Shown piece after piece: positions 18,721-27,591 of a stretch of DNA of 64,000 nucleotides. The DNA is taken from assembly GCA_964602655.1 (NCBI GenBank), contig CAZRSF010000019.1:24201-88200 (forward strand), in the 5' to 3' direction. Under the pieces are notes generated by a model that searched no databases, was not told the DNA's origin, and saw only the letters and a program-made list of their open reading frames with translations. The translations under genes and the position numbers were made by a program. Within the stretch, counting starts at the first letter, position 1, and each line of letters begins with the position of its first letter. Origin of the DNA: Moduliflexus sp964602655 (lineage in GTDB: Bacteria; Moduliflexota; Moduliflexia; Moduliflexales; Moduliflexaceae).

Positions 18721-19686
18721 TTATTCTGATAACCACCCATGTTCATAAATATGCTGTGCGAACAGTTGAGCCGCTTCCGCGCTTGGATGCCATGAGTCAC
18801 CCGGCGTCTCTTGCACCTGTATGCCGTTTCGAATCGCGGCCTGACACACATCGAAAAAATCAAAATAACGGATATGAAGATGTTGAAGCATGTCAATAAT
18901 AGAGTCTCGATTCTTTTGCTCTTCCTGCGACCATTCTTGAGATGATTTCAAAAGCGGGAAGACGAAGATGGTCAGTTTGATATGACGCTCTGCCAACGTA
19001 TCTCGCAATATGCGCAGATGCGTCTGGATTTCTTCTTTAACGGCCTGTTTTCCCTGTTCAGGTTTTAGGGTGATGCCGACCAACCAACGATAGAGGCAAG
19101 ACTTTTCAAACAGCCATCGGTTGATTGGCTTCAGAGGGGCGTGAGGAATATAAACAACCAATTGTTTCTTCTCGTTGAAAAATGCGACTGGCGTTGCTTC
19201 GAAATCATTGAGGTGAAACGTGAGAATCACATGATCCGGCTGAATCGCTGAATTATAACGCAGATAAAATTTGACCTCCTGAGCCGTATTGAATGACTCG
19301 ACTCCAGCGTTCCAATATTCGAAGGCAATGTCATCATAGCGTTCTTTGATTTCATGAATAATTTTTCCTCGCAATGTCACAGAATCTCCGATAAATAATA
19401 ACCGCGTGACATTTGGGCGTTTTTCAAGCGGATAATCATTGGGCAGGGTTCCATAAGGGCTGTAAAAGCCTTTTCCAAGAATCGGATGAAATCCGATGTC
19501 AGCGTCAACCGTAAAGAATTGAGACAAATCTTGTTCATTATTCCGCATCCAGGGAAGTTCTGTCGCGGCATTAAACGTTTCATAACGATGAAATATTCTT
19601 AAAATGCCCTCAATAACAGCAATCGTGAATATGATGCTCATGCTCATCAGTGCAAGATTGACGGCTAATCGCTTTTTCTGTTTCAC
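18721..19686 (-). CDS. Membrane-anchored SGNH hydrolase between larE and larB
   Basis: 321 residues with one N-terminal membrane segment (about 8-28) and an SGNH domain: block I GDSVTLRG, Gly/Asn region WNAGVESFNT, block III TFHLNDF, and DSWHP with the Asp/His pair. It begins with GTG overlapping the larE stop (GTGA), so it is translationally coupled to larE. It resembles the two SGNH proteins at 7-10 kb in layout but has ordinary base composition. The link to the nickel-pincer pathway is unexplained; an envelope polysaccharide role is the neutral guess. Confidence 0.8.
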   Translation of the reverse strand: MKQKKRLAVNLALMSMSIIFTIAVIEGILRIFHRYETFNAATELPWMRNNEQDLSQFFTVDADIGFHPILGKGFYSPYGTLPNDYPLEKRPNVTRLLFIGDSVTLRGKIIHEIKERYDDIAFEYWNAGVESFNTAQEVKFYLRYNSAIQPDHVILTFHLNDFEATPVAFFNEKKQLVVYIPHAPLKPINRWLFEKSCLYRWLVGITLKPEQGKQAVKEEIQTHLRILRDTLAERHIKLTIFVFPLLKSSQEWSQEEQKNRDSIIDMLQHLHIRYFDFFDVCQAAIRNGIQVQETPGDSWHPSAEAAQLFAQHIYEHGWLSE

Positions 19687-20489
19687 TTCAACACCTCATT
19701 CATGCTGCCGCTGCGAAATCCCTGCAAATCGAGCGTGATGTACGTATAACCAAGCTTTTTGAAATGGGCGACAATCTGTTCTATCAACTGCTCTGTAAAC
19801 AAGCGTTCCATATCCTGTTTTACCAGTTCAATTCTGGCAAGTTCGCCGTGATGCCGGACGCGGATTTGCTGAAAGCCGAATTGCCGGAGAAACGTTTCGG
19901 CCTGACTGACCATCTCGAGCACGGCGGGCGTGATCGGCGTGTCATACGGCACGCGCGTCGCGAGGCACGGCATGGAGGGCTTATTCCAGGTCGGCAGCGC
20001 CAATTGCTGCGAAAGCTGGCGAATTTCGGCTTTGGTCAATCCGGCCTCTTGCAGCGGACTGCGAATCCCCAATTCTTGCAAAGCGCGCCGTCCCGGCCTG
20101 AAATCATGCGCGTCATCCGCATTCGAGCCATCAATCAGGTATTTCGCGCCCAATTCCGCCGTAAGCTGCGCGAACTGGCTGAACAGATAGCGTTTGCAAT
20201 GATAACAGCGTTCTATCGAATTTTCTTGAAAATGCGGGATCGTCATTTCATCATACACGACAGAATGATGACGAATGCCGAGTCGCGCCACTAATTGGCG
20301 CAATTCGTCAGGATCGAATTCGGGATAATTGCGCGACCATGCCGTCACGGCAGAGGCGCGGTCGCCTAACACGTCCTGCGCGACATACGCAAGAAACGCG
20401 CTGTCAACTCCGCCGGAAAAGGCCACCAGCACCGCCCCCATCTCGCTCAGAATGCGCCGTAATGTCTGATATTTTTCGTCAAACGTCAT
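19683..20489 (-). CDS. larE: ATP-dependent sacrificial sulfur transferase LarE
   Basis: 268 residues. It adds sulfur to the pyridinium dicarboxylate precursor of the nickel-pincer cofactor. The PP-loop is AFSGGVDSAFL, the cluster/substrate region has CYHCKRYLF, and MPCLATRVPYD holds the cysteine that donates sulfur in single-Cys LarE. I set the start at 20489 (MTFDEK) because the longer frame runs into a palindromic repeat. It heads a larE-SGNH-larB operon. Confidence 0.94.
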   Translation of the reverse strand: MTFDEKYQTLRRILSEMGAVLVAFSGGVDSAFLAYVAQDVLGDRASAVTAWSRNYPEFDPDELRQLVARLGIRHHSVVYDEMTIPHFQENSIERCYHCKRYLFSQFAQLTAELGAKYLIDGSNADDAHDFRPGRRALQELGIRSPLQEAGLTKAEIRQLSQQLALPTWNKPSMPCLATRVPYDTPITPAVLEMVSQAETFLRQFGFQQIRVRHHGELARIELVKQDMERLFTEQLIEQIVAHFKKLGYTYITLDLQGFRSGSMNEVLK

Positions 20490-20498
20490 GATTTTTTC

Positions 20499-20574
20499 GC
20501 CACGAATAGCACAAATAAACACGAATATAAAAAACGCAGAAAATACATTCATGTTCATTCGTGCTATTCGTGGC
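20499..20574. repeat. Inverted repeat with 14-bp arms (family C)
   Basis: GCCACGAATAGCAC at 20499-20512 faces its exact complement at 20561-20574. It lies directly upstream of larE. Confidence 0.85.
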
Positions 20575-20667
20575 TAACACGTCAAGATTTTTTTGCTTGA
20601 CAAGAATCCAAATATCTTACGTAGCACAAAAGACAACTTTCCTTGTCAGTCCAATGATAACGCAACT

Positions 20668-20731
20668 ACTACGGATAGATGTCAGAAAGGATTTGTCCGC
20701 ATTCATCCTTTCTTACACCTATCCTTGTAGT
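20668..20731 (+). promoter_or_regulatory. Leader hairpin upstream of leuB
   Basis: Nearly perfect 64-nt stem-loop: ACTACGGATAG / CTATCCTTGTAGT outer, and GAAAGGAT / ATCCTTTC inner. It ends 29 bp before the leuB ATG without a T-run, so it looks like an mRNA leader structure rather than a terminator. TTGACA near 20597 may be the promoter, but the -10 is weak. Confidence 0.5.
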
Positions 20732-20759
20732 TTGATAACACCTTCTGGAGGGTAGAACA

Positions 20760-21821
20760 ATGAAACAGTATAATATCGCCGTGATTCCGGGCGACGGAAC
20801 CGGCGCGGAGGTCGTGCGCGAAGGCATGAAAGTGTTGGACGCCGCCTGCGCGAAATATGATGTGAAATTGAATTATCAGACCTACGATTTCGGCGGCGAG
20901 CGCTACATGCGAACTGGCGAATTGCTGCCGCAGAGCGCGATTGACGAACTGCGGAAATCCGACGCGATCTTTCTCGGCGCGATTGGGCATCCCGATGTGA
21001 AACCGGGCATTTTGGAAAAAGGAATTCTGCTGACGATGCGCTTCGCGTTGGATCAATATATCAACCTGCGCCCGGTCAAGCTCTATCCGAACGTCTATAC
21101 GCCGATCAAAGACAAAGGCCCGGCGGAAATAGACTTCGTCATCGTGCGGGAAAATACCGGCAGCATCTACACCGGCATCGGCGGCACGGTCGCCAAAGGC
21201 ACGCCGGACGAAGTGACGACGCAGGTGATGATGTACACGCGCAAACAGGTGGAACGCTGCGTCCGCTACGCCTACGAATTCACGAAAAAGCGCAACAAGC
21301 GCAATACCCTGACCCTTGCGCATAAAACCAACGTCTTGACCGATTGCGGCGATCTCTGGTTTCGCGTCCACGAAGAAGTCGGCGCAAAAGACTATCCTGA
21401 GATCAAGCGCGAATACAACAACGTGGACGCCGTGACGATGTGGATGGTGAAAAACCCGGAATGGTTCGACGTGATCGTGACCGAAAACATGTTCGGCGAC
21501 ATCATCACCGACCTCGGCGCAATGATTCAGGGCGGCATGGGAATCGCGGCAGGCGGCAACATCAACCCCGAAGGCGTCTCGATGTTCGAGCCGATTGGCG
21601 GGTCAGCGCCGAAATATACCGGTTTGAACGTGATTAACCCGCTCGCGTCCATTTGTTCGGGCGGCATGATGATGGAAACGCTGAAAGAAGACGCCGTCGC
21701 AAAGGCGATTGACTCCGCCGTCACGAAAGCCCTCGAATCCGGCAAAATCAAAAGCCTCGCCGCCGGAAAAATGGGCATGGGCACTCGCGAAATCGGCGAT
21801 CTGATTGCGTCGCTCGTATAA
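20760..21821 (+). CDS. leuB: Isopropylmalate/isocitrate dehydrogenase family, probably 3-isopropylmalate dehydrogenase
   Basis: 353 residues. N-terminal IPGDGTGAEVV, substrate arginines around MRFALDQYINLRPVKL, IVRENTGSIY, and the metal-binding signature NMFGDIITDLGAMIQGGMG followed by FEPIGGSAPKYTG, where the nucleotide binds. It oxidatively decarboxylates 3-isopropylmalate in leucine synthesis if the leuB call is right. Some related enzymes act on isocitrate, homoisocitrate or tartrate, and leuC/leuD are not beside it. I choose leuB because the ilv genes follow within 1.2 kb. GGAGGG precedes the ATG. Confidence 0.8.
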   Translation: MKQYNIAVIPGDGTGAEVVREGMKVLDAACAKYDVKLNYQTYDFGGERYMRTGELLPQSAIDELRKSDAIFLGAIGHPDVKPGILEKGILLTMRFALDQYINLRPVKLYPNVYTPIKDKGPAEIDFVIVRENTGSIYTGIGGTVAKGTPDEVTTQVMMYTRKQVERCVRYAYEFTKKRNKRNTLTLAHKTNVLTDCGDLWFRVHEEVGAKDYPEIKREYNNVDAVTMWMVKNPEWFDVIVTENMFGDIITDLGAMIQGGMGIAAGGNINPEGVSMFEPIGGSAPKYTGLNVINPLASICSGGMMMETLKEDAVAKAIDSAVTKALESGKIKSLAAGKMGMGTREIGDLIASLV

Positions 21822-21836
21822 CGTCGCTCATCATGA

Positions 21837-21878
21837 AAATGACACGGAGAACGCCTTCTCAGCAGAACCGTGTCATTT
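21837..21878 (+). terminator. Hairpin after leuB, likely terminator
   Basis: AAATGACACGG (21837-21847) pairs with CCGTGTCATTT (21868-21878); a pyrimidine-rich tail CCCCCTCTACTTTTTT follows. Confidence 0.6.
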
Positions 21879-21990
21879 CCCCCTCTACTTTTTTCTCAAT
21901 TCCAATCCGATTTTTGTTTGACAAAATAAAGAAGAGACTCCTAAAAGTCCCTCTATCATCAAGATAGACAATTATAGAGGGCGAGAGATT

Positions 21991-22329
21991 ATGACAGCCT
22001 TACAAGAAGTCGAAAGATTGGCGCTTGCGCTGACTCCATCAGAAAAAGCCCAAATGTTACAGTGGATTGTCCGAGACATGGGAAACGCCTTTCCCGGAAT
22101 CGAAAGCCGACCCGGCATCTGTGGCGGCGTTCCGTGTGTCGCGCACACCAGAATCCCGGTCTGGTTAGTCGCGCAGGCTCGTTTAGCAGGCATATCGGAC
22201 ATAGACATTTTGCGTTCCTATCCGACGTTACGCGCAGAAGATTTAGCCAACGCCTGGGCGTATTACGGAGCGCATCGCGAAGAAATCGAACAGCAGATCA
22301 GAGAAAATCAAGAATCAATCGCTCAATAA
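21991..22329 (+). CDS. DUF433-domain protein, antitoxin-like
   Basis: 112 residues. The DUF433 core reads RPGICGGVPCVAHTRIPVWLVAQARLAGISDIDILRSYP, where these proteins form a small helix-turn-helix-like fold. Genes of this kind are often the antitoxin half of a pair with a DUF5615 PIN-like toxin, but no such gene follows here, so it stands alone. TTGACA at 21918-21923 is a possible promoter with a weak -10. The N-terminal 30 residues (EVERLALALTPSEKAQMLQW) look like the dimerisation part of related antitoxins. Confidence 0.75.
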   Translation: MTALQEVERLALALTPSEKAQMLQWIVRDMGNAFPGIESRPGICGGVPCVAHTRIPVWLVAQARLAGISDIDILRSYPTLRAEDLANAWAYYGAHREEIEQQIRENQESIAQ

Positions 22330-22406
22330 TCGCACGAATTTGCTTCAATCCGCCGCATTTCCATTATCCGCCCCCGATTTTTTCTCAGGGTCTTCAGAAT
22401 TTTCGC

Positions 22407-22434
22407 TTGACAAAATCAGAAGCGGGAACATAAC
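22407..22434 (+). promoter_or_regulatory. Promoter for the DUF465 gene
   Basis: TTGACA at 22407-22412, 16-bp spacer, CATAAC at 22429-22434. Confidence 0.45.
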
Positions 22435-22501
22435 ACGTAAGTGATTCATCTTACAGAAGACTCGGAGCAATGTATAACCAGAATAACGAAGGAGGAGTCT
22501 C

Positions 22502-22750
22502 ATGTCATCTGTCACTGTATCTTTCGAAGACGCCAAAGAGATATTGAAAAACGAGAATGACGAGTTTGCGCGAGTGTACCGCAAACATCGCGAATTGGAC
22601 GAACGCATCGCTCATCTTGAAGAGCAACGCTTTTTGACGCCGGAAGAGGAAGTCGAGGAAAAACAGCTCAAGGTAGATAAACTGCATCTGAAAGATAAGA
22701 TGGCGGAAATGGTGAAAGAATATCAGGATACCCACAGCGCCAGTCAGTGA
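22502..22750 (+). CDS. DUF465/YdcH-family small coiled-coil protein
   Basis: 82 residues, highly charged, with the YdcH-type pattern: FARVYRKHRELDERI, then EEEVEEKQLKVDKLHLKDKM. The family has no known biochemical role. AAGGAGGAG lies before the ATG. It is a single-gene unit with its own promoter and terminator. Confidence 0.8.
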   Translation: MSSVTVSFEDAKEILKNENDEFARVYRKHRELDERIAHLEEQRFLTPEEEVEEKQLKVDKLHLKDKMAEMVKEYQDTHSASQ

Positions 22751-22783
22751 GACTGACAGCGGCGATTCTGATCCGATTTTTCG

Positions 22784-22849
22784 ACCCCGACATCATTACA
22801 TTTCAGTTGAATGGAAAACAGAGTTTTCGAATGATGTCGGGGTTTTTTT
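22784..22849 (+). terminator. Strong rho-independent terminator
   Basis: 14-bp stem ACCCCGACATCATT / AATGATGTCGGGGT with TTTTTTT at the end. It separates the DUF465 gene from the ilv genes. Confidence 0.9.
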
Positions 22850-22932
22850 ATGCACACGACAACCGAATCGGGCGCATGGAATGATGAAGTTGAGTATGCC
22901 TTCATTACGCCATGTTTCGGATGATTGCACCT

Positions 22933-24618
22933 ATGAAAATGACAGGGGCGCGTATCTTATTAGAGTGTTGGAAGCGCGAAGGGGTGGAGTTGGTGTTCGG
23001 CTACCCCGGCGCGGTCATCTTATCGTTGCATGACCAGATCGAAGAATACGGCATTCGCTACGTGTTAGTACGCCACGAGCAAGGCGCGATTCACGCCGCG
23101 ACCGGCTACGCTCGCGCAACCGGCAAAGTCGGCGTCTGCCTCGTCACATCCGGGCCGGGCGCGACCAATATCGTGACCGGCGTGGCGGATGCGTTCATGG
23201 ATTCCGTGCCGGTGGTCGCCTTTACCGGCCAGGTGCCGCGCCTGATGATCGGCAACGACGCCTTTCAGGAGGTGGATATCGTCGGCATTACGCGGTCAGT
23301 CACCAAACACAGTTATTTAGTCAAAGAGGTCAACGACTTTGCGATGACGGTGCGTTCGGCGTTCCATATTGCCCGCACAGGCCGCCCCGGCCCGGTGTTG
23401 GTGGATATGCCGAAAGACATTCTGACCGGCGAAACAGAATTCGTGTACCCGGAAGAGGTCAAGATTCGCGGCTACAACCCGAATTATTACGGCAACGCCC
23501 GGCAGATTACGCGAGCAGCGGACGCGATCAAAGCGGCGAAACGCCCGGTGGCCTACACTGGGGGCGGCGTGATCTCCTCGAACGCGGCGGAACAATTAAA
23601 AGAATTTATTCAGAAAACCAATATGCCCATTACCTCCACATTGATGGGCATGGGCGGTTTTCCCACAGATGATTCGCGTTTTCTTGGCATGTTAGGGATG
23701 CACGGCACGCAATACGCCAACCTCGCCGTGACAGGCTGCGATCTGCTCGTCGCCATCGGTTCGCGCTTCGATGATCGTGTGACCGGCAATTTGAAGGCGT
23801 TTGCGCCGGATGCGACCATCATTCATATGGATATAGACCCCTCGGCCATCAGCAAAACGATTAAAGTGGATATTCCGATTGTCGGCGACATTAAAAATGT
23901 GCTGGTCGAACTGAATAAGGTTGTCCAGGGCGGCGATTACGCCGATTGGCACAAGCAGATTGCAACCTGGAAAGCGGAAAAGCCGTTGACGTATAAAAAA
24001 GTCGCGGGACAAATCAAGCCGCAGGAAATTGTGGAAACCATTGCCGAATTGACGAAAGGTGAGGCGATTATCACGACCGAAGTCGGTCAGCATCAGATGT
24101 GGGCGTGCTTATTCGGCGTCTATCGCCATCCGCGCACGTTCATCTCGTCCGGCGGACTCGGCGTGATGGGCTTTGGCTTTCCGGCGGCTATCGGCGCGCA
24201 GGCGGGCTGCCCCGATAAACTCGTGATCGATATTGCCGGGGACGGCAGTTTTCAGATGGTGTCGCAAGAGCTTGCGACCGCTGTCTGCGGCGACTTTCCG
24301 GTCAAAATCGTGATCTGCAATAACGGGCATCTCGGCATGATCCGGCAATGGCAAGACCTCTTTTTCGGCGAGCGGCTCTGCCATTCCTGCCTGAAACATT
24401 CCAGCGGTCAATATTTCCCGGATTTCGTCAAATTGGCCGAAGCGTATGGCGCGGTCGGCATTCGCATCAGCGATCCGACGGAATTGCGCTCGAAATTGCA
24501 AGAAGCGTTTGCGACTCCCGGCCCTGTGTTAGTTGATGTATTGGTGAATGAAGAAGAAAAAGTGTATCCGATGGTGCCCGCAGGCGCAGGCATCGCGGAC
24601 ATGCTGCTCGAATCGTAG
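22933..24618 (+). CDS. ilvB: Acetolactate synthase large subunit, copy 1
   Basis: 561 residues. This ThDP enzyme condenses two pyruvates, or pyruvate and 2-oxobutyrate, as the first committed step of valine and isoleucine synthesis. The catalytic Glu sits in RHEQGA, FAD-region residues include GSRFDDRVTG, and the ThDP motif is GDGSFQM...CNNGHLGM. It differs from copy 2 by a Cys-rich insert after the ThDP motif (RLCHSCLKHSSGQYFPDF). The start at 22933 (MKMTGARI) aligns with copy 2; upstream codons do not. It lies 16 bp before copy 2. Confidence 0.95.
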   Translation: MKMTGARILLECWKREGVELVFGYPGAVILSLHDQIEEYGIRYVLVRHEQGAIHAATGYARATGKVGVCLVTSGPGATNIVTGVADAFMDSVPVVAFTGQVPRLMIGNDAFQEVDIVGITRSVTKHSYLVKEVNDFAMTVRSAFHIARTGRPGPVLVDMPKDILTGETEFVYPEEVKIRGYNPNYYGNARQITRAADAIKAAKRPVAYTGGGVISSNAAEQLKEFIQKTNMPITSTLMGMGGFPTDDSRFLGMLGMHGTQYANLAVTGCDLLVAIGSRFDDRVTGNLKAFAPDATIIHMDIDPSAISKTIKVDIPIVGDIKNVLVELNKVVQGGDYADWHKQIATWKAEKPLTYKKVAGQIKPQEIVETIAELTKGEAIITTEVGQHQMWACLFGVYRHPRTFISSGGLGVMGFGFPAAIGAQAGCPDKLVIDIAGDGSFQMVSQELATAVCGDFPVKIVICNNGHLGMIRQWQDLFFGERLCHSCLKHSSGQYFPDFVKLAEAYGAVGIRISDPTELRSKLQEAFATPGPVLVDVLVNEEEKVYPMVPAGAGIADMLLES

Positions 24619-24634
24619 CATTGGAGGGACAATC

Positions 24635-26320
24635 ATGAAAATTACCGGTTCCGAACTGGTTATGCAGTTATTGAAAAAACAGGGGGTCGATCTGATTTTC
24701 GGCTATCCCGGCGGGGCGATCATGCCGATTTACGATAGTCTGTATCAGTGCGGCATCAAGCATATTTTGACGCGCCACGAACAAGGCGCATGTCATGCGG
24801 CGGATGCCTACGCCAGAGTCACCGGCAGGCCGGGTGTCGTGTTCGCGACATCCGGCCCTGGCGCGACGAACCTCGTGACGGGATTGGCAAATGCGCTGCT
24901 CGATTCGATTCCATTAGTGGCGATTACCGGGCAGGTCACGACCCGATCCATCGGCACGGACGCCTTTCAAGAAGCGGATATTTACGGCATTACGATTCCG
25001 GTCACGAAATATAACTATTTGGTCAAAAACGTTGCCCTCTTGCCGGAAACATTTGCCGAAGCGTTTTACATTGCCACGACCGGACGCCCCGGTCCGGTCT
25101 TGATTGATATTCCGAAAGACGTGCAATTTGCGTCCATCGAATACGATCCTGAGGCGGACATCGCGATTCCGCTGCTGAAATATAAACCAGAGCCGCAGCA
25201 TCATTATGACAAAATGTTGGATAAAGTCGTGGCGCTGCTCGAAACCGCCGAGCGTCCCGTATTGTATGTCGGCGGCGGCTGCGCCCTGTCCGGCGCGGCG
25301 GAGGAAGTGCGGCAGCTTGCGCGGCAGGCCAATCTTCCGACGACAACGACGCTGATGGGGTTGGGCGAATTTCCCGGCGACGATCCGCTCTTTTTAGGAA
25401 TGCCGGGGATGCACGGCACGCGCTACGCGAACGAAGCGATTGATCAAGCCGACCTGCTGATTTCCGCTGGCGCGCGGTTCGATGATCGCGTCACCGGCGA
25501 CGTGTCGAAATTCGCCACGCGCGCCAAAATCGTCCACATAGACATTGATCCCGCCGAACATGGCAAAGTCATCCATCCGCATTTTGCGCTTGTCGGCAAT
25601 TTGAAAGCCGTGCTGCGGCAGTTAATCGAACGGATGAACGGCATGACGTTCGCGCCGCGAACCGCCTGGATGGAGCAAATCGCGGCCTGGAAACAGCAAT
25701 ATCCGTTGGCATACACGATGAACGACAATGCCATCAAGCCGCAATACGTGCTTGAACAGATTTCCGAAATCACGCAAGGCGAGGCGATTATCACGACCGG
25801 CGTGGGGCAGCATCAAATGTGGGCGGCGCAATATAGCTGCATCACACATCCGCGCAGTTGGGTGACGTCAGGCGGACTCGGCACGATGGGATTTTGCGTT
25901 CCTTCGGCCATCGGGGCGCAGCTTGGGCAGCCGAACCGGCAGGTCGTCTGCATTACCGGCGACGGCAGTTTTCAGATGAATATTCAGGAACTCGCGACAG
26001 CGGCGTATCATAAAATTCCGATCAAAATTTTTCTGTTCGACAACGGCTATTTAGGCATGGTGCGGCAATGGCAGGAGTTCTTTTTCGACCGGCGCTATTC
26101 CGAGACCTATCTTGAAACCGGCAATCCCGATTTCGTCGCGATTGCGAAAGGCTATGGCCTGAGCGCGCTGAAAATTACGAAACCGGATGAAGTTATCCCG
26201 GCGATTCACAAAGCGCTGGACACTCCGGGTCCCGTGTTGGTGCATTGTCTCGTCGAAAAAGAAGAAAATGTCTATCCCATGATTCCGTCAGGAAAAACGG
26301 TGCATGAGACCATCGGCTAA
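24635..26320 (+). CDS. ilvB: Acetolactate synthase large subunit, copy 2
   Basis: 561 residues, the tandem paralog of the preceding gene, with the same catalytic Glu (RHEQGACHAADAYAR), GARFDDRVTG and GDGSFQM...FDNGYLGM. TTGGAGGGA precedes the ATG at 24635, which decides the start. The two copies are clearly diverged in sequence, so the duplication is not recent. Each may pair with one of the two regulatory subunits downstream. Confidence 0.95.
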   Translation: MKITGSELVMQLLKKQGVDLIFGYPGGAIMPIYDSLYQCGIKHILTRHEQGACHAADAYARVTGRPGVVFATSGPGATNLVTGLANALLDSIPLVAITGQVTTRSIGTDAFQEADIYGITIPVTKYNYLVKNVALLPETFAEAFYIATTGRPGPVLIDIPKDVQFASIEYDPEADIAIPLLKYKPEPQHHYDKMLDKVVALLETAERPVLYVGGGCALSGAAEEVRQLARQANLPTTTTLMGLGEFPGDDPLFLGMPGMHGTRYANEAIDQADLLISAGARFDDRVTGDVSKFATRAKIVHIDIDPAEHGKVIHPHFALVGNLKAVLRQLIERMNGMTFAPRTAWMEQIAAWKQQYPLAYTMNDNAIKPQYVLEQISEITQGEAIITTGVGQHQMWAAQYSCITHPRSWVTSGGLGTMGFCVPSAIGAQLGQPNRQVVCITGDGSFQMNIQELATAAYHKIPIKIFLFDNGYLGMVRQWQEFFFDRRYSETYLETGNPDFVAIAKGYGLSALKITKPDEVIPAIHKALDTPGPVLVHCLVEKEENVYPMIPSGKTVHETIG

Positions 26321-26341
26321 CTCAATATGGAGGATGTGCGT

Positions 26342-26872
26342 ATGAATCAAGAACCGATTGTTCACGAACCCGAAGTCCGGCAATATACGCTCTCGATGCT
26401 TGTCAGAAACCACGCCGGCGTGCTCTCCCACGTCGCAGGGCTGTTTACGCGGCGCGGCTATAATATCGAAAGCATTTCTGCGGGGATCACCGAAAACCCC
26501 GACATCACCCGGATTACGATTGTCGTCACCGGCGATCATCGCATTTTGGAGCAGGTTGTCAAACAATGCCAGAAATTGGTGGATGTCATCAGGGTCAAAG
26601 CCCTGAAACATAACGAAGCCGTTGCGCGGGAATTGGCGATCATTGCCGTGAAAGCCTCTTTGGAAACTCGTTCCAAAATTATCGAAATCGCCGATGTGTT
26701 TAACGCGAAAATCGTGGACATGGCCGAAGATGCGATTATGCTTGAGGTCACGGGCAATGCGCGTCAGATCAATTCGATTATTAATCTCCTTTCACCCTTC
26801 GGCATCGAAGAGATGGGACGCACTGGCGTGGTCGCGCTCCAATTTCGGAGCAAAATCGCGCCGATTTATTGA
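26342..26872 (+). CDS. ilvN: Acetolactate synthase small (regulatory) subunit, copy 1
   Basis: 176 residues with an N-terminal ACT domain (YTLSMLVRNHAGVLSHVAGLFTRRGYNIESISAG) that binds valine for feedback inhibition, and the C-terminal ALS_ss_C domain (SKIIEIADVFNAKIVDMAEDAI). The start at 26342 follows GGAGG with good spacing. It is 93 bp before the second small subunit, with a palindrome in between. Confidence 0.93.
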   Translation: MNQEPIVHEPEVRQYTLSMLVRNHAGVLSHVAGLFTRRGYNIESISAGITENPDITRITIVVTGDHRILEQVVKQCQKLVDVIRVKALKHNEAVARELAIIAVKASLETRSKIIEIADVFNAKIVDMAEDAIMLEVTGNARQINSIINLLSPFGIEEMGRTGVVALQFRSKIAPIY

Positions 26873-26876
26873 ACTC

Positions 26877-26910
26877 AACCCTGCCAGGGTTCGAAACCCT
26901 GACAGGGTTC
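26877..26910. repeat. CCCTGNCAGGG palindrome (family D)
   Basis: AACCCTGCCAGGGTT facing AACCCTGACAGGGTT. The same family occurs at 27463, 28736 and 55287. It sits just after an ilv stop codon. Confidence 0.85.
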
Positions 26911-26964
26911 AATGGATATGTCACAGATGTAACATGTTATATCTATGACGCATAAAAAAACCCC

Positions 26965-27459
26965 ATGAGACATACGATCAGCGTGTTAGTGGAGAATAAA
27001 TTCGGCGTGTTAGCTCGCGTGGCCGGGCTGTTCAGCGCAAAGGGCTACAACATCGAAAGCCTGTCGGTCGGCGAAACCACCGATCCGGAAGTGTCGCGCA
27101 TGACGATTATCGTGAGCGGCGATGAAATGATTGTGGAACAGATTATCAAGCAATTACGCCGCTTGATTGATATTATCAAAGTCAGCGATTTGACGGATCG
27201 AACGTATATCGAGCGAGAAATGGTGCTGCTCAAAGTCAACGCCGAACCGACGACGCGGTCAGAACTGCTCAATATTGTTGACATTTTTCGCGGAAAAATT
27301 GTTGACGTATCCCTCAAAGAATTTACGGTTGAACTGACTGGCGAAGAGGGGAAAATCAACGCGTTTATTACGATGTTGACCCCGTTCGGCATCAAAGAAA
27401 TTGCCAGAACCGGCAAGGTCGCGATGCTGCGAGGCTTGCAGTCGAATCAGCCAGCCTGA
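26965..27459 (+). CDS. ilvH: Acetolactate synthase small (regulatory) subunit, copy 2
   Basis: 164 residues, the length of ordinary IlvH. The ACT domain reads HTISVLVENKFGVLARVAGLFSAKGYNIESLSVG, and the C-terminal domain has RSELLNIVDIFRGKIVDVSLKEF. It is clearly paralogous to copy 1 but lacks the N-terminal extension. No good Shine-Dalgarno sequence precedes 26965, so translation may depend on the preceding hairpin region or be weak. Confidence 0.93.
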   Translation: MRHTISVLVENKFGVLARVAGLFSAKGYNIESLSVGETTDPEVSRMTIIVSGDEMIVEQIIKQLRRLIDIIKVSDLTDRTYIEREMVLLKVNAEPTTRSELLNIVDIFRGKIVDVSLKEFTVELTGEEGKINAFITMLTPFGIKEIARTGKVAMLRGLQSNQPA

Positions 27460-27462
27460 ACG

Positions 27463-27546
27463 AAAACCCTGCCAGGGTTGGTTTTAATTGTTTTCACCAC
27501 CATTTTGCCTGCCAGCGCAGGCATTTCCTGCCCGTTGACGCGGGCG
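27463..27546. repeat. Three small palindromes in the ilvH-ilvC spacer
   Basis: A half-size family D unit (27463-27485) is followed by GCCTGC-CAGC-GCAGGC (27508-27522) and a GCCCG/CGGGC hairpin (about 27530-27546). AGGAGGA then precedes ilvC. Confidence 0.7.
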
Positions 27547-27591
27547 TTGTTGTTCACTGACAGATACACCACTACGAGGAGGAAATGAAGT

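Noticed and set aside
22062..22433. 123-codon ORF overlapping the DUF433 gene, considered as a toxin partner
   Set aside because: It is the +2 frame shadow of DUF433 with Arg/Ser-rich composition and no PIN-like motif.
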